NCBI GenBank assembly: GCA_014904985.1 | Contig: MU129289.1 | Coordinates: forward strand, 1-30,631 | Length of the DNA stretch: 30,631 nt | Direction of reading: 5' to 3' | From: Hydnum rufescens UP504 | Lineage: Eukaryota > Basidiomycota > Agaricomycetes > Cantharellales > Hydnaceae | Part shown: positions 1-10,960 of the stretch, piece after piece | Layout: every line of letters starts with the position of its first letter | Position numbering within the stretch: position 1 is the stretch's first letter | Program-made: the position numbers and the translations under genes | The notes under the pieces: generated by a model | Told to the model about the DNA's origin: nothing | The model's database searches: none | What the model saw: only the letters and a program-made list of their open reading frames with translations

Positions 1-2670
1 ACATTGGTGGGGCGACTCCATCACAAAGTTTAGACGATGCACATACATGCCCTTCCCTGCTTCTAGGGAGGGATATTTGTCTCAGCTGTCACTAGGTGGA
101 GAGGCAGTCTCCCATCGCATTCAATGGAAGCAATTGACAGCGCAACGATGGTGGGAACTTGTCCTACCCTGGTGATGCCATTCCTCCAATGGTGTGAGGA
201 GACCAAATATGGCCATGTTCGCTGCCCACCTCCAGCTCCCTTGACATGTACATGTCAAATCCCAGCAAGGAATGTTCGAGTTCTAGCTGTATACAGAGAG
301 TGTATGTGCACAACGTTAATGTATTATTTGGCCCTGACCCCTTCCTATGTTAGGCATCAAAGAGCACAACCTGACATATTGCAACTGCCAACCCCTCCAT
401 TAATGTTATTGGGGCTTGGACTATTCCTGGGGAGCCCTGTACACCCAACATTCGCATTTGACATCAACCATCTGTTGTGGGCTTCCATGTTCTTCCTCAA
501 TGGCATCCCCAATGTCACAGCATGGACTTCTGCCTTGATGGCATACTTGGCGCAGAAAGGGTACGATGTACCTTCATTGGTAATGTTGAAGTCTGTCCTA
601 AGTATGCTACGTTCTGATGTAACTCGTGGTAGGAATCATTACGGAAGCCTTTTTCAAAGGCTTTACAATATTTCCAGCTCACTCAACAGCGGTCCAATGA
701 ACTAATGTGCACTGTGGTTGAGGCTTACCGAGTAAACGCCAACTTGTGTGCTCTGCCGTTGTCGAGTGACATAGTTGAGGACCTAAGCAAGGATCCTGTG
801 GCCATGTCATATTATTCCAAGGAGGAGGACCATCAGGCCGTCAGGGAAAAATGAAGCACCAAGTCCTTACTTGCACTCATGGTGCTCACTTTGCTTCCCA
901 TCAAAACCTGAAAGAGATCCAAATGAACTGTAAGGTTTTTTTTTTGGTGGTTCTCCATAAACCATATTGGAATTATGATTTAACCCAAGAGCCCCCTGAG
1001 ATTTGATTCTATCCAGTGCCTTGATGCTTGCTTTCAGCAAGTGTGCTGCCGGGGCACTGGTAGTGAGGATGTGCCTATCAACCTTGTGCATACGTATTTC
1101 CTATCACTGGAAGATGTTGTGAGGGCCAAACAGCACATGGAAAGTTGGCGTTCACAGAAAACGGCAAAGCCCCCCAAGCACACAGACGACCTCAAGGCTG
1201 AAGATCGCTTGGAACCCGGCTTGAAGGTTCCCAACTCAGTGCTCAACAGCTGTGAGAGGTTGTTCCTAGCGGCAAATGAGAACCATGAGAAGGCCTCGAC
1301 GAGTGCCTTTGCGGATACAGGTCTCATGGCAATGATTTGCCACCATGATCGCATATTATCCATGGTGAACATCACCTCAGTGGGAGAAAAACAATATTAT
1401 GCCATTGCGCTATTGGAAGTGTTATTCCATGAACTCCCAACATGGTGGAGAGCAGGAATTCTTTATGACGTTGGTTGCAATCTGCATCGTAGCACAGTTA
1501 AGGTGAGTTGGACTTGTTCCACCGGAAGCTGGGATCACACTCTATACTTTTTGAATGTTGCAGTGGAACCTAATGCCTCAAATATTGGATCGAATCGAGT
1601 GGGGAATCTCCGTATTCCATGCTTTCGGTCATCAATGGCCTTGCCAGTGTGTTTATCATCCACAAAAACATGACAGATTTGGCTTGTCTGATGGGGAAGG
1701 CTGTGAGCGCTGCTGGGGTTCACTCAAGAAATTAATCTCAATCTGTTGGGTATCAGGTGTAAGGAGTTCTTTTAGGCCATTGATAAGTAACCTGATTATA
1801 CCATACTGTTAGCATAACCAATGTCTTTTCCTTTTGAATCTTCAAATTGGACACATGGATGAAACTAGCATGCAGAATATAGGGACCTGGTTAGTCAACC
1901 ATTTGATATGGGCAGTAACGCACCAGGAAGAGGCGAGGGATCGCCTGGAGCGCTGTGGTATCGATTTGGACACACTGTGCTCATGTTGGAAAGATCAAGT
2001 AATCACCCAAGCCAAGCCCCTTCCTGGTGCATCTCACACAGTTCCGGCATCCCGTGTATTAAATTGGTATAATTATTGCCAGTGGCTTCAAAGAATCTCG
2101 CCAGTACATTTGTCAGCAACCTGATCAGCATGATTGAATCACAAGCCATTACTCAAGCAACCATGAGACAAATAGTTGATGATTTGGCCATGCTCCTGGA
2201 TGATGCCAAAGCCATGGACCATCGGCTGGACCTTTTGATTCAGCAAGCTGACTTGGAGGCCTTGTTGGCTCGACTTTCAGCTCGAATTAAGAAAGGAGTC
2301 CAGCAACTGATGGACAAGGACAAAGCCTGTGCCAGGGCCTTATGGAGGGCACAAAGTGATGCCTTTCTGGCATTGCGTCTGCAAGTGCGAGCCCTAAAAC
2401 ACCGTGTTCATAATCGTGTGTGTGAGCATCGCTTTGAGTCGGAGTGACTGGAGCATGCCTACTTTCAGGCATCCTTAGGTACGTGACTGAGCTAACATTT
2501 ACTTACCCTTGAATAAGGCCTTACCTGTTATAGATCATAAGGCTCATGCACAAACAGCTGATGCAATTAAGCAGCAGTCTCCTGGAATCAAGAAACTTGC
2601 TCGATGATATAATGAGATTTGTGCCCGTCTCAAAGACTTGAAACAATGGTCATGTCAGGGTTTGTCCCTT

Positions 2671-2720
2671 ACTCCGGTCCACTCCGGTCCACTCCAGTCC
2701 ACTCTGGATCACTCCGGTCC
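2671..2720 (+). repeat. 10-bp minisatellite inside the LTR
   Basis: Five consecutive 10-bp units of the type ACTCCGGTCC, two of them carrying substitutions. They lie just inside the left end of the solo LTR. Confidence 0.85.
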
Positions 2721-2989
2721 TTGTCCACCCACCTCCAGTCCAGTTCTCTGCTTAGTTCCTTCACCCAAGTCCACTTTGCTTCCGGCTTGATTCCGGTTTG
2801 ACTCCAATCCAACCCTATCTTGGTTTCATTTCCCTTTCATTTCCCATTGCTTCCGGTTTGCCCTGGCCAAGTTCCTGTTCCTGTTCCTGTCCCCCTGGTA
2901 ACCACCCACAGTTTAGCGATCACTCCCCGTAGTATGATCATCATGTATAAGTAGTCTGAGAGCGAAGTCCAGAGACCCCAGCTTTGGTC

Positions 2990-3091
2990 TCTCAGGATTT
3001 CCGCTGTTACTCCAGACTACAGGTCAGCCTTCATGTATTCCATATCCATATTACATAATCTCAGGATTTCCGCTGTTACTCCGGACTACAG
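2990..3091 (+). repeat. 33-bp direct repeat inside the LTR
   Basis: Positions 2990-3022 and 3059-3091 are the same 33 bp with one A/G difference, spaced 69 bp apart. They lie downstream of the TATAAG, in what would be the R/U5 part if that TATA is the promoter. Confidence 0.85.
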
Positions 3092-3990
3092 CTCTGAGTA
3101 TTATCCAGTCGACTCCATGAGCTTAAGGACTGCTGTGCTCATTTCTGCCTAGTCCCTTCCAGGCTGCTGGACCACTCCTCCAACATCCCCAACCTCCTTA
3201 TCTCATTCTTGCCCGGATTCTTACAGACTTAGCTGGACTTACACCAGACTTAGCCAGAATTATTTGTGTTTACATTTGTTTGGTGCCCTCATCGCAGCGT
3301 GGCCCTGACAGGTCGACAGTACACTCACTAAAGCAAATCCCCAAAGAACTCAACATTGACAGACTCTTTAATGTAGATCTAGACAAAAGCATCTGGGAGG
3401 ATGCTGGTCTTGATCTGGATGAGGGGGATGTGCCTCCTGCTTGGCTGGCAGATGATGCCACCCGGGAGGGTATCAAGGCAGTTCAATTGTTTGACCCGCA
3501 CAGGAGAGGAGATCCTTCGACTCTGCCATGAATTCCATGCTTTAGTGCTCTGGCTGACAGAAGAATCAGAGGCAGCATGCCATGCACAACTCAATTGCAA
3601 AGGTGAGGAGTCATAGTTCTGGCTTGAAGCACAATCTAATGTGCTATGATTGGGATTCTTCTAGATACTGCTCTTATGTTCCAGCTAAGAAGGTGTGAGA
3701 AGTGGCTATCTTCACTTGGGATCACTTGGTGGGCTGTGATGCAAAAGGTACAGTTGGGGCATGATATACCATGGCCGGAACATTTGAGGGGTTCAGAAAA
3801 ATGGGGAGATTGCCAAGGTGCGAGTTCCAGCACAGATGGAGATGAAGAAATTGAAGAGGGGGTGTTTGAGGAACTTCCTCCTGAAGATACTGAGGTAGAT
3901 GATTACTTGGTAGAGTACATTGTGCAGTCAAGGATGGAGGAGGATCTGGGGGATTGGGATGATGAAGCTGATGTACTTCAAGCCAATTAG

Positions 3991-4130
3991 AACCATTGTT
4001 TCAATTTTTCAGAATTTACCATATGCATGTCATAAGTAGGAATTCCCTATGAAATTCAGCCATGGTCCAATAATTTAATGCTATTCAAGTATGAGGGAGT
4101 AGTCTGCTGTATTAAGGAAGAAAGGAGAAT
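3991..4130. other. Gap between KDZ pseudogene and satellite
   Basis: AT-rich sequence with no gene, splice pattern or repeat that I can support. Confidence 0.5.
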
Positions 4131-5960
4131 ATTAGCTTCTAAGTGATATCAGAAGCTGCTACTGGGAATTTAAAGAGCTACATGGCCCTCAGTAGCCTTG
4201 AAAAACTGGAAAAGTAGTGCCATGCATGATTACATGCCAATCACTGCATGGAAAGTAGCTGCTGCATGGTGATATGGAGCAGCAGAGGAGGATACAATCA
4301 GCATGTACAAGCATCACCAGAAGCTACATTGGCCCAAGGAGTATGTGGAAGTAGTTCCATGAATGATGGGATGGTGCTACATGAGGGATACAAAGCAACA
4401 TGGAAGGATGCAGGAGCTGCACCATGCATTACAAGGAGCTCCACAGATTAAAATTGGGCCTCTCTACAAAGATTCAAAGTACTCATCATAGTGCAAATAG
4501 TAGCTGTTACATGGGAATATGGAGCAACAGGCAAGAATATCCCAGCTGCTCCAAGGATTACAAGGACCTACATGGGACCAGGGAGCATTCACAGACTGTG
4601 AAAGTGGCTTTATGAATGATTAGATGCTCCTCATGGCATATGTAGGAGCTGCTGTGTAGGGATATGGAGTAACACATCAGAAAGCAGAAGCTGTTCCAAA
4701 GATTTCAAAGAGCTACACAGATGGAAGTACCATTTACAGACTGTAAAAGTGGCTCCATAGACAATTGGAAGCTCATAATTTTGTAAATAGCAGCTGCTGC
4801 AAGGGAATATGGAGAAACACATGGGGACATAGGACCTCCTCCATTGATGATAAGAGCTACATCAATTTGAGAGCCTGTTGAAACACAGCAAGGGGCTCTG
4901 TGGGTAGTTGGGTGATGATTATTTCATGGATAGTAGCTACTGCAAAAGTATATGGAGCAGCAGATGGAGATGTATCAGCTCCTCCAAATATTGCAAGGAG
5001 CTGCAGAGATCCACATAGCCTTTAAAGACCCTGACAGTAGCTCCATAGATTATTAAAAGCTGATTCTTATGAAGATAGTGGCTACTGCATGGAGATATGA
5101 AGCAGCATTGATGAGTACACTAGCCCCTGGTAAGCTTCTATGGGAATATGGAGCTGCAGATGAAATGTGTCAGCTCCTCCAAGGATTATAAGGAGCTACA
5201 AAGATTCAAGTAGCCTTTGAAGATGTTGAAAGTAGCTCCATAATGGATTAGATGCTGATCATTGCATAAATAATAGCTGCTGCATGAGGATATGGAGCAG
5301 CAGATGACACTATATTAGCTCCTCCAAGGATGTGAAGGAGCTACACAGATTCAAGCAGCCTCTCAAGACATCACAAGTAGCCCCATAAGTGATTAGATGC
5401 TTATTTAGCTTCAATAGTAGCTGCTGCACAGAGATATGGAGCAGCAGATGACACTATATCAGCTTCTCCAGGAATTACAAGGAGCTACACAGATCCAAAT
5501 GAGCCTTTGAAGACATCACACATAGCTCCATAAGTGATTAGATGCTTATTTGGCTTCAATAGTAGCTGCTGCACAAGGATATGGAGCAGCAGATGACACT
5601 ATATGAGCTCTTCCAAGGATGTGAAGGAGCTACACAGATTCAAGCAGCCTCTGAGGACATCACAAGTAGCTCCATAAATGATTAGATCCTTCTTTGGCTC
5701 CAATAGTTAGCTACTGCATAAGGATATGGAGCAGCAGGATTGAATGTGCTGGCTCCTAATAGGCTCTGAAAAGCTACATGGGCCCAAGGAGCCTTTACAG
5801 ACCATAAAAGTAGCTCTACCAGTGGTTATATGTTTATGACCACTTCTGCAGCAGCTGCAGGCACAAGGAGATGAAGCTGTATTTGCACATATTAGCTACT
5901 GCAGCCAATGCAGGAAGTCACAGGAGGCATAGTAGCCTTCTAAATATTCAAAGTAGGTGC
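4130..5960 (+). repeat. Degenerate satellite of about 145-bp monomers
   Basis: The anchor GATATGGAGCAGCAG and its variants recurs near 4271, 4385, 4515, 4661, 4805, 4950, 5093, 5143, 5289, 5433, 5578 and 5723. Most spacings are 143-146 bp. The exceptions (114, 130 and 50 bp) look like internal deletions. Each monomer carries AGCTGCTGCA before the anchor, then CAGCTCCTCCAAGGAT, GGAGCTACACAGATTC and a GTAGCTCCATAA...GATTAGATG segment. The three monomers between 5289 and 5723 are the most alike, including a shared GATGACACTATAT, so local homogenisation has been more recent there. Weaker relatives continue on both sides. No open reading frame spans it. The many AGCTGC/GCAGCT words create short dyads. 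Confidence 0.85.
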
Positions 5961-6300
5961 ACATGGGGTGGCAGAAGCTAACATGCTGGGTGCTATAAAG
6001 AATGAAAGGAGCAGCATGGAACAAAGTAGCTTTTAAAAACTATTTACATTTTTTGAGTAGCTCCACTCTTGACTGTGGAGCTGATCATCCCTCCTTCATG
6101 CTGCTACAAACATGGAAGTTGGGAAGGCTGAGGCTGAATGATATTTTATTTGGAGCTCCATCACATCACAAAAGAGCTGCTGTGATCTATGTCAAACTAG
6201 CTCCTATTATTGACTTAGCAGTTGGGGACCTCTAAGGTCCCTTTTGGCATAGCAAAAGCCAACCTAAGAGGTCAAAAGTAGTGTCCCTATAGTGCAAAAA
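5961..6300. other. Diverged satellite edge and unexplained sequence
   Basis: This stretch still carries satellite-like words (GGAGCTCCA, AGCTGCTG) but no clear period. The 77-codon open frame at 6002-6235 has no recognisable domain and overlaps these words, so I do not call a gene. The N-terminal half of the downstream KDZ transposase is absent here. Confidence 0.45.
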
Positions 6301-6344
6301 TTAGGCAATGCATGCCCTGTCTCCCTCCTGAACTGTGACATGAT

Positions 6345-8173
6345 TTGGACCCACTTTCCATCAAACTCTTTCTTCCCAAGCTCCATGCACTTGCCCATAA
6401 ATCCAAATGTAGCATCTTATATTCCCTTAACTTCACCCCTGGTGTCAGTCGCATGAATGGTGAAGGTATTGAATGGGAATGGGCAGAGATTAATATCACT
6501 GCAAACAGTACAGAGGAGATGAGTGAGGGTTCATGTCACGATACATTAGACAATCTTCTCGGTGACAAGAACTTCCAGAAGGAAATTGGGTTGGGTGGGG
6601 GTTCCCTTGTCATCTTACATGTTTTTTTTGCTGATGCTGCATCATTCTATACAGGGAAATCTCTTCTTACAAAGTTGAAGACTGCCCAAGTTGAGAGTGT
6701 GAAGCATGTTGAACAATTCAAGTCATTTACAGGTGGACTGGACCCAGCAACAGTTCGAGAGTATGAGAATATGATATTGGCATGGGAAGCAGATCATTCC
6801 AAGCTGAATCCCTACAGTGTTATGTCTTCATGTAAGTGATACTTTCCATGTACCAATGCCTCCACACCTGGGAGCTCACTATTCTATTGTGGTTAGCTAA
6901 AACCCAAGTGGATGTCAGGCTGGAACTGCTGGAATCCAAGCAGGCCCACTTGTCATTGACTGGTGGCCATGCCATGTATGATATGAGTGCCACATCATTT
7001 CTGTGTGTTGGTCTGGAGATCGAGGAGGCACAGTGCATATCCATAACTATATCTCATTTAGATTTTTTAGTCTGACTTCTTGTGGAGGCAGTGGCTAGCA
7101 AGGGACATCGCTGCAGTTGGATTGCTACCCATGAGTACTCAATCTGCCAATGTTCAAAGCCATCGACTTGCGCTGTCTAATTGCATAGCTGCCTTTCATT
7201 CTATCCAACAGGTATACATGCCTGAAACAGCCTCGCTCATCACTGTCAATATAATCATGGACACCCCCTTGTCTCTGGAATCATCTCCACTTTTTCTTCC
7301 ACACACTCTCAAACCCAAGTTGCAGATTTCTCCCCTTGCCAAAAGTCTCACTGAAATGAGTGCAAAGCTTCGCTTTGCACAAGCTCTTGATTCTCTTGCT
7401 GAAGTCCAGCACTCTCTATGTGTGTTTTCTCACCTCCTCAGCTATAAACATCAAGAAGTTCAAGGCCAGCATCTGAACACCCAAGCCTGCACACTTCTAG
7501 ATAAGGCAGATGGAAAAACCAAGTTAGCTGCACAGAGATATCACTGTGCATGACAAGCATATCTTCAGCTCATTGGCTCCGGTGAATGGGAGAATACTCT
7601 CAAGAATTTGGAACAAGGCGACATCTGTGTAATGACAGAGGATGAGGGCAGTGGACACAACACATGAAGTGGACCTTGCGAAGGTCACTGACAAGTGTCA
7701 TGGATTTGGATGGCACATGGTGTAAGTGACGATGGTGATTTGGAAATGCATGAAGGTAATGTGACATGATTTTCTTGTTACTGCACTCCTTATGTATTAA
7801 CTTGACAGCTCTACAGGTGGAGTGGTCAAAAAGTCGAGCATGGAAAGAGAGGTGGCTGGAAGAGGTCCTGATTGTTCAGGAGGAGATGTGGTGAGTTCTC
7901 ATCTCCCTCAAACACCAAGCCAAGGTCTGGGACTCTCGTGCCTCTACATGATCAACACATGTTGCCAAACTTGCCAAAGGGATTCAAGCCTATGCTATCA
8001 AACAAGCTCAAATTCTGCGATGCTGAATTGACTTTTTCTGTGGTCTTTGGTATACCTCTGCTACTACTTCTTTGGATCCTCTGGCCCTCTCCAAAACTCC
8101 CCAAGGGATATCAGTGAACAATCCTTTGTGGTTGGAGCTCGAAGATCATGATGATAGCTCTGATGGTGATTGA
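6345..8173 (+). pseudogene. KDZ transposase pseudogene, CxC2-type, C-terminal half
   Basis: This belongs to a different KDZ subfamily from the first. The signature PKLHALAHK is followed by YSLNFTPGVSRMNGEGIE-WEWAEIN, the position of the family's DGEGIERxWA motif, then HDTLDN, then a helical VESVKHVEQFKSFTGGL...MILAWE segment ending in NPY. Downstream are FLCVGLEIEEAQ, a long charged region, a W-rich VEWSKSRAWKERWLEEV block and an acidic end (EDHDDSSDGD, stop at 8171-8173). Inferred introns are 6595-6654, 6832-6896 and 7756-7808, all keeping the frame. Several in-frame stops (such as TGA at 7551 and in the 7665-7700 and 7890-8030 stretches) break it, and many sit where CGA (Arg) would fit. Half the protein, including the CxC2 cysteine cluster and the first catalytic region, is missing. 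Confidence 0.85.
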
Positions 8174-8470
8174 AGCCCAGGTTTTCTCTCCATACATTCC
8201 CTTTCTTGTTCATTTTCATTGTATCCCTTGGTTTCCCAAGTCTCTCTGATCATATTCATTGGAAACACTTGTACATAGAGCTTGAGCAAAGATTGTTTTG
8301 TCCCACTATGGCAAATGCCGATGTTGAGTCTGCCAGTCAAGTAACATGACTATTCCCCTCACATTAGTGTCATGCACACTTCTCTCATCCTGGCTATCCA
8401 TGTTCATATCTTGTCTCCGGTCCCATTCACCCCAGCTGAATTGTTTGCCCCCATGGCTGAAACCTTGGCC
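8174..8470. other. Intergenic stretch between KDZ and RPB1 fragments
   Basis: AT- and pyrimidine-rich. No RPB1-like upstream coding sequence, such as the conserved domain 5 helices, is recognisable here. The RPB1 similarity therefore starts abruptly near 8474. Confidence 0.5.
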
Positions 8471-8473
8471 AAA

Positions 8474-9440
8474 GCCACAATTGGGCAAATGGCACCAATG
8501 GGAACTACCTTTGATATTGCTCTGGATATGGACATGCTCCAAGATATTGTCATCAATCATTGCCTTCCAGTTCAAAACATGCTAGCTGCTCACGCTGGTG
8601 ATGGGGTCACTACTCCCAGGACCATGACACTATGCAATTCTAGCTCACATATGTATGACGAGGCATCCAAAGGTGACACTGTGGTGTTCTCGTCACTGGA
8701 CCAGAGTGACAGAGATGATCCTACTGGCTTCGCTTCATACCTGCCGGGCTTTGGTCAGAGTCCATTTGGAGCTGGGTCTGGTTCTGTGTCCCTGGCGCCT
8801 ACCTCACCATTTGGCACACCTGCAATTTCGCCTTCAGGCACTTCACCTTTTACAACCTTACCTTCCTTTGATTGTTCTCATGGTGCTGGAATGTTGCCTA
8901 CATACTTGCCAACATCACCTATGCTCAATCTGATGTCATCAGCTTGTCCTCACTACACCCTCACTTCTCCTTCCTTCTCCCCAACAAGCCCATGGTACAG
9001 CCCTGGTCCTGTCCTTCAGCCCCACATCAGCATGATACTCACTGACTAGTGCATCCCCCCAGGATTCCCCTACTAGTCCATCTTTCAGCCCTGCATCTGC
9101 ATGATGCTCACTGACTAGTGCATCCCCCTGATATTCCCCTACTAGTCCATCTTTCACCCCTGTGTCTGCATGATGTTCGCTGACTAGCACATCCCCCCAA
9201 TATTCCCCTACTAGTCCATCTTTCAGCCCTGTGTCTACATGATGTTCGCCGACTAGTGCATCCCCCCAGTATTCCCCTACTAGTCCATCTTTCAGCTCTG
9301 CATCTCCATGATACTTGCCTACTACCCATCCTTCAGTCCACTTCCCCCCAATATTCCCCTACTAGTCCATCTTTCAGCACTGCATCTCCACGATACTCAC
9401 TGACATCTCCTGTGCAAGGATCTCCAATGTCACCCAAGTT
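8474..9440 (+). pseudogene. RPB1 (RNA polymerase II largest subunit) C-terminal fragment with decayed CTD
   Basis: The frame read from 8372 contains IGQMAPMGT, then FDIALDMDMLQDIV and LPVQNMLAA, the segment joining the RPB1 catalytic core to its tail in fungi. A linker with GFGQSPFGAG and several TSPFG motifs follows, then YSPTSPS-type heptads from about 8880. In an intact polymerase this tail recruits processing and termination factors. Only this end is present and the catalytic core is absent. From about 9048 the heptads are interrupted by TGA codons at places where an SPR-YS register implies CGA, and intact SP-CGA-YS survives only in the last repeat near 9391. A frame continues to about 9440 with SPVQGSPMSPK. 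Nothing upstream suggests a promoter. This is a dead duplicated or captured fragment, not the cell's RPB1 gene. Confidence 0.8.
9065..9422 (+). repeat. 69-bp tandem repeat encoding CTD-like heptads
   Basis: The anchor TTCCCCTACTAGTCCATC starts at 9065, 9134, 9203, 9272 and 9354, with spacings of 69, 69, 69 and 82 bp. In the CTD frame one unit reads as two heptads plus a nine-residue variant (YSPTSPS, FSPxSxx, YSxTSASPQ). Four of five units carry TGA at the same codon, so the stop either spread by unit duplication or arose repeatedly at the same CpG. Confidence 0.85.
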
Positions 9441-9755
9441 AAGTCACACCTGTTGTGAATCACTCAATGGATCCTTCTCCACCAGAGTGTCGAGTGGATC
9501 TCTCCCCCATGATGCAGTTGCTCATGCTCAAAATAGAGAAGGGATACATATGCATCAGAAGATGCTGGTGACAGCAAGGTTTCTCATGTATGTATTGTCC
9601 CAAATTCTCTTGGGACTGTAACTGATTCATAAATGTCAAGATTCTTGGCTTGGTGTCACCAAACCCCAAGTTTTTCTTCACTTCCTGGTTCATGAGAATC
9701 TCATCCATTGATGAACCCTACCCTGGAATGAAAATCATTTGCATTTCCAACTATC

Positions 9756-10960
9756 ATGTCCACCTGCAAGATCCTCATGAAACCCACGTCTCAAAAGGCT
9801 GAACATGCACATCTTGAATCGAAAAGGCACTTCTCCACTGAGGTCCCCATGCATACCATCTGTCTTCCACCTAAGAAACCAACAACCCCATCTTTGCAAA
9901 CAGAATTCAACTGGGGTAATTCACTTGTTCCAGATGTTGAGCCTTCTCAGGACTGTGTGCTAGCCTCTACTACAGTGATTTTGATGCGTGATGCATCATC
10001 TTCTCCCCACTTGTGGACATGCTCCTCATCTTCTGTCATTACAGCATGCACCCACTGCATGAAAGATGCCAATGCTCGTAATAGCCTGCTCACCTCTGCT
10101 CCTGCATTCCCTCTCCCTCTAATGCCTAAGCCTGTGTGGTTCATTGTACAGCATGGCTGTTCCTACTCGGATTCAACATCTCTTGTCAGACCCAATTCAA
10201 AGAACTGTTCGATTCAGATGTTTGGGATTGACACTGTCTCTGCACAGATGCTGTCCACCTTTCCCCTGACATCCATGTCAGATCTGATATTGTGTGGGAC
10301 AAATGGTGGGAGAATCTCTCTAGTTGTGAATACAAGACTAGTTCAGGGTGTTCAGGGGTGTTCCACGCTGTGGATGAAGCAGAGGGAGAAGGCATTATTA
10401 TTGATGGTTCTGCTCCATTGCCAACCCCTAAGTCCAAACAGTCAAGATGATGACTATTCCCAAGAATGTGTCATTCTTATCTCCTGAGGTTCATTCCAAT
10501 CTCAAAAGTGTCTCTCTTTGTAAGTGGATTTCCAGTTGTTTGCCCACTTTGTCTCTAACCTGATTCCGTGACAGGTTGAATCTGCTAATGGGTCACTTGC
10601 CATCGGCTGTCCCACAACCTACGACTTACAGTGCCTCTAACAAATTTCACCAGCCAACTTACATTCAAAATGAACTGTGACTGCAGCTAGCTGTGTCATT
10701 CAAGTATCATGGTATATAACATCTGGATCTTATCTCTGCCTATCTCGACTCCCTTGTCCCTAGCACCAACAATGCTGATACTCAGGGCAGTGGCCCTGCA
10801 GCAGTATTATCTCTTCCTTTATGCCTTCGTTCTCTGAGGACTAGGCCTGCCAATGTGGTTGCTTTTGCACAAACTGCAGCATGCACTGTTTCTTTACCCA
10901 TGTCCATGATGTTTAGACCTGTGAGAATGATAAGGAACAGTCTCACTTTAGGCTAATGTA
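9756..10960 (+). pseudogene. Unrecognised decayed coding region
   Basis: I do not recognise the family. An open frame runs from 9756 to 10487 (243 codons, rich in Ser, Thr, Pro and His). From about 10150 a different frame looks more protein-like: WLFLLGFNISCQTQFKELF, a TGA, then SPDIHVRSDIVWDKWWENL and an acidic GEGIIIDGSAPLPTPKS before two stops at about 10449. A third part, PKNVSFLSPEVHSNLKS, lies in yet another frame. GTAAGT near 10519 and GACAG near 10574 could bound an intron. A further open piece at about 10750-10960 reads SLVPSTNNADTQGSGPAA and LRSLRTRPANVVAFAQ. Frame changes every few hundred bases suggest an old gene with indels. Confidence 0.35.

Larger units (their letters stand above)
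2653..3310 (+). mobile_element. Solo LTR of an LTR retrotransposon
   Basis: The 658-bp segment starts TGTCAGGG and ends CCCTGACA, a perfect 8-bp terminal inverted repeat with the TG...CA ends of LTRs. The flanking 5-mers are GGTCA (2648-2652) and GGTCG (3311-3315), a target-site duplication with one mismatch. Removing the LTR and one flank rejoins the KDZ reading frame without a shift, so it inserted into a coding exon. A TATAAG at 2946-2951 followed by an S/T-rich leader region is a plausible LTR promoter on +. No internal retrotransposon genes remain, so recombination between two LTRs is the likely history. Which strand was the element's sense strand is inferred from the TATA only. Confidence 0.85.
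80..3990 (+). pseudogene. KDZ transposase pseudogene, CxC1-type, split by a solo LTR
   Basis: This is a DDE-type DNA transposase of the Kyakuja-Dileera-Zisupton superfamily, which would act on its own element in the nucleus. The N-terminal part (about 125-700) matches the CxC1-like cysteine cluster: a C-x-C segment, a leucine-rich stretch, then P-N-x-TAW-x-x-AL and a GYDV motif. The core follows with QCLDACF (1014-1034), a VPNSVL/CERLF motif, DTGLMA...CHHDR, LYDVGCNL, and after an intron FHAFGHQWPCQ and GLSDGEGCER. The C-terminal part resumes after the LTR with NIDRLFNVDLD and PPAWLAD, and ends in an acidic tail at 3990. Inferred introns: 930-991, 1503-1563, 1759-1812, 2479-2533 and 3603-3664. 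Each restores the reading frame. Damage: frameshifts near 170, 670, 2060-2095 and 3500, and in-frame TGA at 2445-2447 and about 2605, both where Arg CGA is plausible. The true start may lie before the window. The family call is secure; the exact exon map is inferred. Confidence 0.88.

Noticed and set aside
1034..1375. Minus-strand frames inside the first KDZ gene
   Set aside because: They are shadows of the plus-strand transposase, which matches the family throughout.
6002..6235. 77-codon gene
   Set aside because: It overlaps diverged satellite words and has no domain or splice context.
8939..9329. Repetitive minus-strand proteins opposite the CTD repeat
   Set aside because: They arise from the 69-bp tandem repeat read backwards.
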